DNA from: Clostridia bacterium
GTDB taxonomy: Bacteria > Bacillota > Clostridia > Oscillospirales > CAG-272
Assembly: GCA_900754175.1 (NCBI GenBank)
Contig: CAAEBS010000113.1
Span: 1-8,665 of the forward strand
Reading direction: 5' to 3'
DNA length: 8,665 nt
Position numbers and translations under genes: made by a program. Shown here piece after piece: positions 6,803 to 8,665 of the stretch (positions are counted from its first letter, which is position 1; each line of letters opens with the position of its first letter). Under the pieces are notes generated by a model. It had not been told where the DNA came from and made no database searches. It worked only from the letters and a program-made list of their open reading frames with translations.

Positions 6803-8382
6803 AAAGATTTTGCATTCCGGTTTTTGTGATTTTTCTTGCTTTGATCCTGTGTGTCGGAATGATCCCCGTGGCGGCGCAAGAGCCCCAGGCAACCCCTGCG
6901 GGGGAGATAGCCTACGGCGGGAAGTGGGACGGAGAGACGGTTGCAACCGGGCTTTCCGGCGAGGGAAGCGAGGAATCGCCTTACCGGATCTCAAGCCCGG
7001 AGGAGCTTGCCTGGCTGGGCGCCTCCTCTCAAACCAGCGACTATGCCGGGAAGTATATTCTGCTTTGCGCCAGCCTGGACATGGGAAATTTCAACCTGTA
7101 CGTTGAGGGCGCATCGAAAATGATCGGTTCAAGCACCAAGCCCTTTGCCGGGACTTTTGACGGAAACGGATATACCGTGTCCGGCGTCAAGGTATCGGGC
7201 GGAAAGAGCGAGGGCGCCGGACTGTTCGGCTACCTCAAGGGCGCCACGGTCAGAAATCTGCGCATTGCGGATTCTTCCGTCGGCACCGCATACGACGTCA
7301 ACGCCGGCGGAATTGCGGCGCAGGCGGTCAACAGCACGATAGAGGGGTGCGTTGTCACCGACACCACGGTTACGGGTGAGCTTTACATAGGCGGTATCGT
7401 GGGGCAGGCAACCGGTACCACGATCAGAAACTGCATCAACCGTGCGGACGTGGCGGACGGTGGGGTTTCCACCAGTGCCGCCAACGTGATAGCGGGCGGA
7501 ATTCTGGGATATTCTCCGGACGGAGTGGGCGGAAACACGATTGATTACTGTGCAAACTATGGAAGCGTTTCCATTAAACCTCAAAAAGGCTCTATTCTGT
7601 CCGCAGGAGGCATCATCGGTTATATTACCAAGGGCGACATTATTTCTTACTGTTATAATGCCGCAGAAGAAGTGTCCGGCGTCACAAGCATCAAGATACG
7701 GGTTACGGCAGGCGGCATTGCGGGGAGAATGCGTTCCGCCAAAGCCAGCAGCGGAACGGCAACCATTGACCATTGTGTAAATCTGACGGGGACCTTTACG
7801 GCAACCTCTGCGAGTGAAACAAACAATTCCGGTCTGATCTGCGGATTCATCAATTCCGGCAAACTGACGATGACCGATAACCAGTCGATTGCCGCCGAAA
7901 ACGTTGAATTGCTTGGCGGCGCAAGCGTTGCACCAGCTGTAAATACCGGCAACGGGATAGCGTCTTCCCCCGACGTTTCGACGATCCGGACGGCAATTGC
8001 GGGAAGCAGAAGCTTCAAGTCGCATATAGTCGGTATGCAGAAGCACAACACCGACGCCCGCAAATTGCGCTTTGTCATGAGCGTGGACTCGCTGGATTAC
8101 CGGTATGCGGAGTTCCGTATTTCTGCGGTGTACAAAATGGAAACCTACTATAACGGCTACGAGCCGATCCGGAACGTGTATCCGCAGGTTCTGGTGGGGA
8201 GCGGGACCCGCACGGCATACGATTGCGACGGGGCGTATCTCACCACCATGACGGTTGAAAATGTTCCCATCGACGCCGACGTGACCTTTACCGTAGCATG
8301 CTACGTTTGCCGACTCGACGGTACGCTGGTGCTTGCCGATCAGGCTGTCTTTGAGTATCCGGCTTTGACGTCGGGCAACTGA
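6799..8382 (+). CDS. Secreted GLUG-motif beta-helix protein with C-terminal beta-sandwich-like domain
   Basis: A 527-residue exported protein, paralogous in its first part to the protein at 2682-4511. The signal peptide is about 1-26 (MKRFCIPVFV..., cleavage near VAA). The shared start is KWDGETVATGLSGEGSEESP (42-61), followed by seven GLUG-like rungs at about 139, 168, 196, 231, 268, 303 and 343 (AGLFG, AGGIAA, IGGIVG, AGGILG, AGGIIG, AGGIAG, SGLICG). Cysteines 184, 212, 251, 285 and 326 fall at equivalent rung positions. The C-terminal domain (about 415-520) begins LRFVMSVDSLDY and ends with VTFTVACYVCRLDG; similar domains occur in secreted clostridial proteins as I recall. There is no transmembrane tail, lipobox or LPXTG, so it is either released or held non-covalently. 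The start at 6799 has AAGGAG ten bases upstream and overlaps the previous stop; an open frame back to 6496 lies inside the isomerase gene and is discounted. Confidence 0.85.
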   Translation: MKRFCIPVFVIFLALILCVGMIPVAAQEPQATPAGEIAYGGKWDGETVATGLSGEGSEESPYRISSPEELAWLGASSQTSDYAGKYILLCASLDMGNFNLYVEGASKMIGSSTKPFAGTFDGNGYTVSGVKVSGGKSEGAGLFGYLKGATVRNLRIADSSVGTAYDVNAGGIAAQAVNSTIEGCVVTDTTVTGELYIGGIVGQATGTTIRNCINRADVADGGVSTSAANVIAGGILGYSPDGVGGNTIDYCANYGSVSIKPQKGSILSAGGIIGYITKGDIISYCYNAAEEVSGVTSIKIRVTAGGIAGRMRSAKASSGTATIDHCVNLTGTFTATSASETNNSGLICGFINSGKLTMTDNQSIAAENVELLGGASVAPAVNTGNGIASSPDVSTIRTAIAGSRSFKSHIVGMQKHNTDARKLRFVMSVDSLDYRYAEFRISAVYKMETYYNGYEPIRNVYPQVLVGSGTRTAYDCDGAYLTTMTVENVPIDADVTFTVACYVCRLDGTLVLADQAVFEYPALTSGN

Positions 8383-8397
8383 GAGGAGGATATCCAT

Positions 8398-8535
8398 ATG
8401 AAATTTTATCGGAATCCGGATATGAAGATTCTGTGGGTCGCATCCGGCGACGTGATCGCCACCTCCGGTCTGCTTTTGCTGGCTGACGAGGAAAGCGAGC
8501 TGGTCCAGGGCTTCGGCTCTGCCGGAAATTCCTGA
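8398..8535 (+). CDS. 45-residue protein with DVIATSG motif, function unknown
   Basis: A small gene below usual ORF cut-offs, with AGGAGG at 8384-8389 and eight bases to its ATG, better than several of its larger neighbours. It follows the second GLUG gene by 15 bases and precedes the operon terminator. The protein begins MKFYRNPDMKILWVASGDVI and continues ATSG, a Leu-rich stretch, an acidic patch (DEESE) and a Gly/Ser end (FGSAGNS). The pattern of an aromatic/basic start, a Pro-acidic-Met core, a hydrophobic strand, and Asp-Val-Ile-x-Thr-Ser resembles very short hypothetical proteins I recall from Clostridia and Bacteroidetes. It has no signal peptide or membrane segment. The function is unknown. 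A leader-like or chaperone-like peptide, or the precursor of a modified peptide, are possibilities, but no modifying enzyme is present here. Confidence 0.72.
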   Translation: MKFYRNPDMKILWVASGDVIATSGLLLLADEESELVQGFGSAGNS

Positions 8536-8548
8536 CCTTAGCAAAAAA

Positions 8549-8576
8549 GGGACTGTTGCAATTTTGCAACAGTCCC
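8549..8576 (-). terminator. Perfect hairpin with T tract on the minus strand
   Basis: Bases 8549-8561 pair perfectly with 8564-8576 (GGGACTGTTGCAA and complement), a 13-bp stem with a very small loop. On the minus strand it is followed directly by six T (8548-8543), the form of an intrinsic terminator for leftward transcription. On the plus strand only an A tract precedes it and no T tract follows. It may shield the operon end from antisense transcription, or be a dispersed repeat. Confidence 0.6.
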
Positions 8577-8588
8577 TCAGATCACTGA

Positions 8589-8628
8589 CAAAGCCCCTCT
8601 TTCGCTTAAGAGGGGGCTTTGTTTTTTT
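8589..8628 (+). terminator. Intrinsic terminator of the rightward operon
   Basis: CAAAGCCCC (8589-8597) pairs with GGGGCTTTG (8613-8621), and TCTT (8598-8601) with AAGA (8608-8611), leaving one unpaired G at 8612. The loop is TCGCTT. Seven T at 8622-8628 follow directly. It lies 53 bases after the microprotein stop and closes the six-gene operon. Confidence 0.88.
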
Positions 8629-8658
8629 GTAAAAGCAGAGAAAAAGGGCAAAGAAATT

Positions 8659-8663
8659 GGAGG
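8659..8663 (+). promoter_or_regulatory. Possible ribosome binding site of a next gene beyond the edge
   Basis: The window ends with TTGGAGGTA. GGAGG after an A-rich stretch is a plausible ribosome binding site for a rightward gene that starts just outside the window. No promoter is clear between the terminator and this point, and there are only about 30 bases in between. Confidence 0.3.
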
Positions 8664-8665
8664 TA

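Noticed and set aside
7129..8544. Minus-strand open frame of 471 codons opposite the second GLUG gene
   Set aside because: The sense strand encodes ordered GLUG rungs. The antisense product looks like a shadow and its start would lie inside the terminator region.

Overview
The window looks like chromosomal DNA from an anaerobic Firmicute of the class Clostridia, probably a gut or rumen lineage close to Oscillospirales. This is an inference from several things together: strong AGGAGG-type ribosome binding sites, moderately GC-rich codon use (by eye), lipoprotein signals typical of Gram-positive bacteria, GLUG-motif surface proteins, a 45-residue protein of a kind I associate with Clostridia, and palindromic intergenic repeats such as the one at bases 1-64. 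I see no tRNA, rRNA, CRISPR array, transposase or phage gene.

Layout. Bases 1-146 hold palindromic repeats and a strong plus-strand terminator that ends an upstream gene outside the window. An AraC-family regulator (909-911 GTG start, running leftwards to 144) is transcribed away from everything else. A 240-base AT-rich divergent intergenic region (912-1151) carries a near-consensus promoter for the regulator, a perfect -10 box with a poor -35 facing the rightward genes, and an interrupted dyad between them. Six genes then run rightwards with very tight spacing: an extracellular solute-binding lipoprotein (1152-2633), a secreted GLUG beta-helix protein with a C-terminal membrane anchor (2682-4511), a metallo-beta-lactamase-fold lipoprotein (4508-5875), a TIM-barrel sugar epimerase/isomerase-like protein (5903-6802), a second secreted GLUG beta-helix protein (6799-8382) and a 45-residue protein (8398-8535). 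Two gene pairs overlap by ATGA and the other gaps are 15 to 48 bases, so this is very likely one operon. It ends at a clear intrinsic terminator at 8589-8628.

How the genes may work together (inference). Four of the six rightward products carry export signals: two lipoproteins and two beta-helix proteins, one of them membrane-anchored. Only the isomerase-like enzyme is clearly cytoplasmic. The AraC regulator next door and the solute-binding protein suggest carbohydrate-responsive control. There is no ABC permease or ATPase, no glycoside hydrolase and no sortase in the window, so this is not an ordinary sugar-uptake operon. The most notable features are the two seven-rung GLUG paralogues bracketing an exported metal-dependent hydrolase and an epimerase, the cysteine-containing C-terminal anchor on one paralogue only, and the terminal microprotein. 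Together they may form an uncharacterised surface module.
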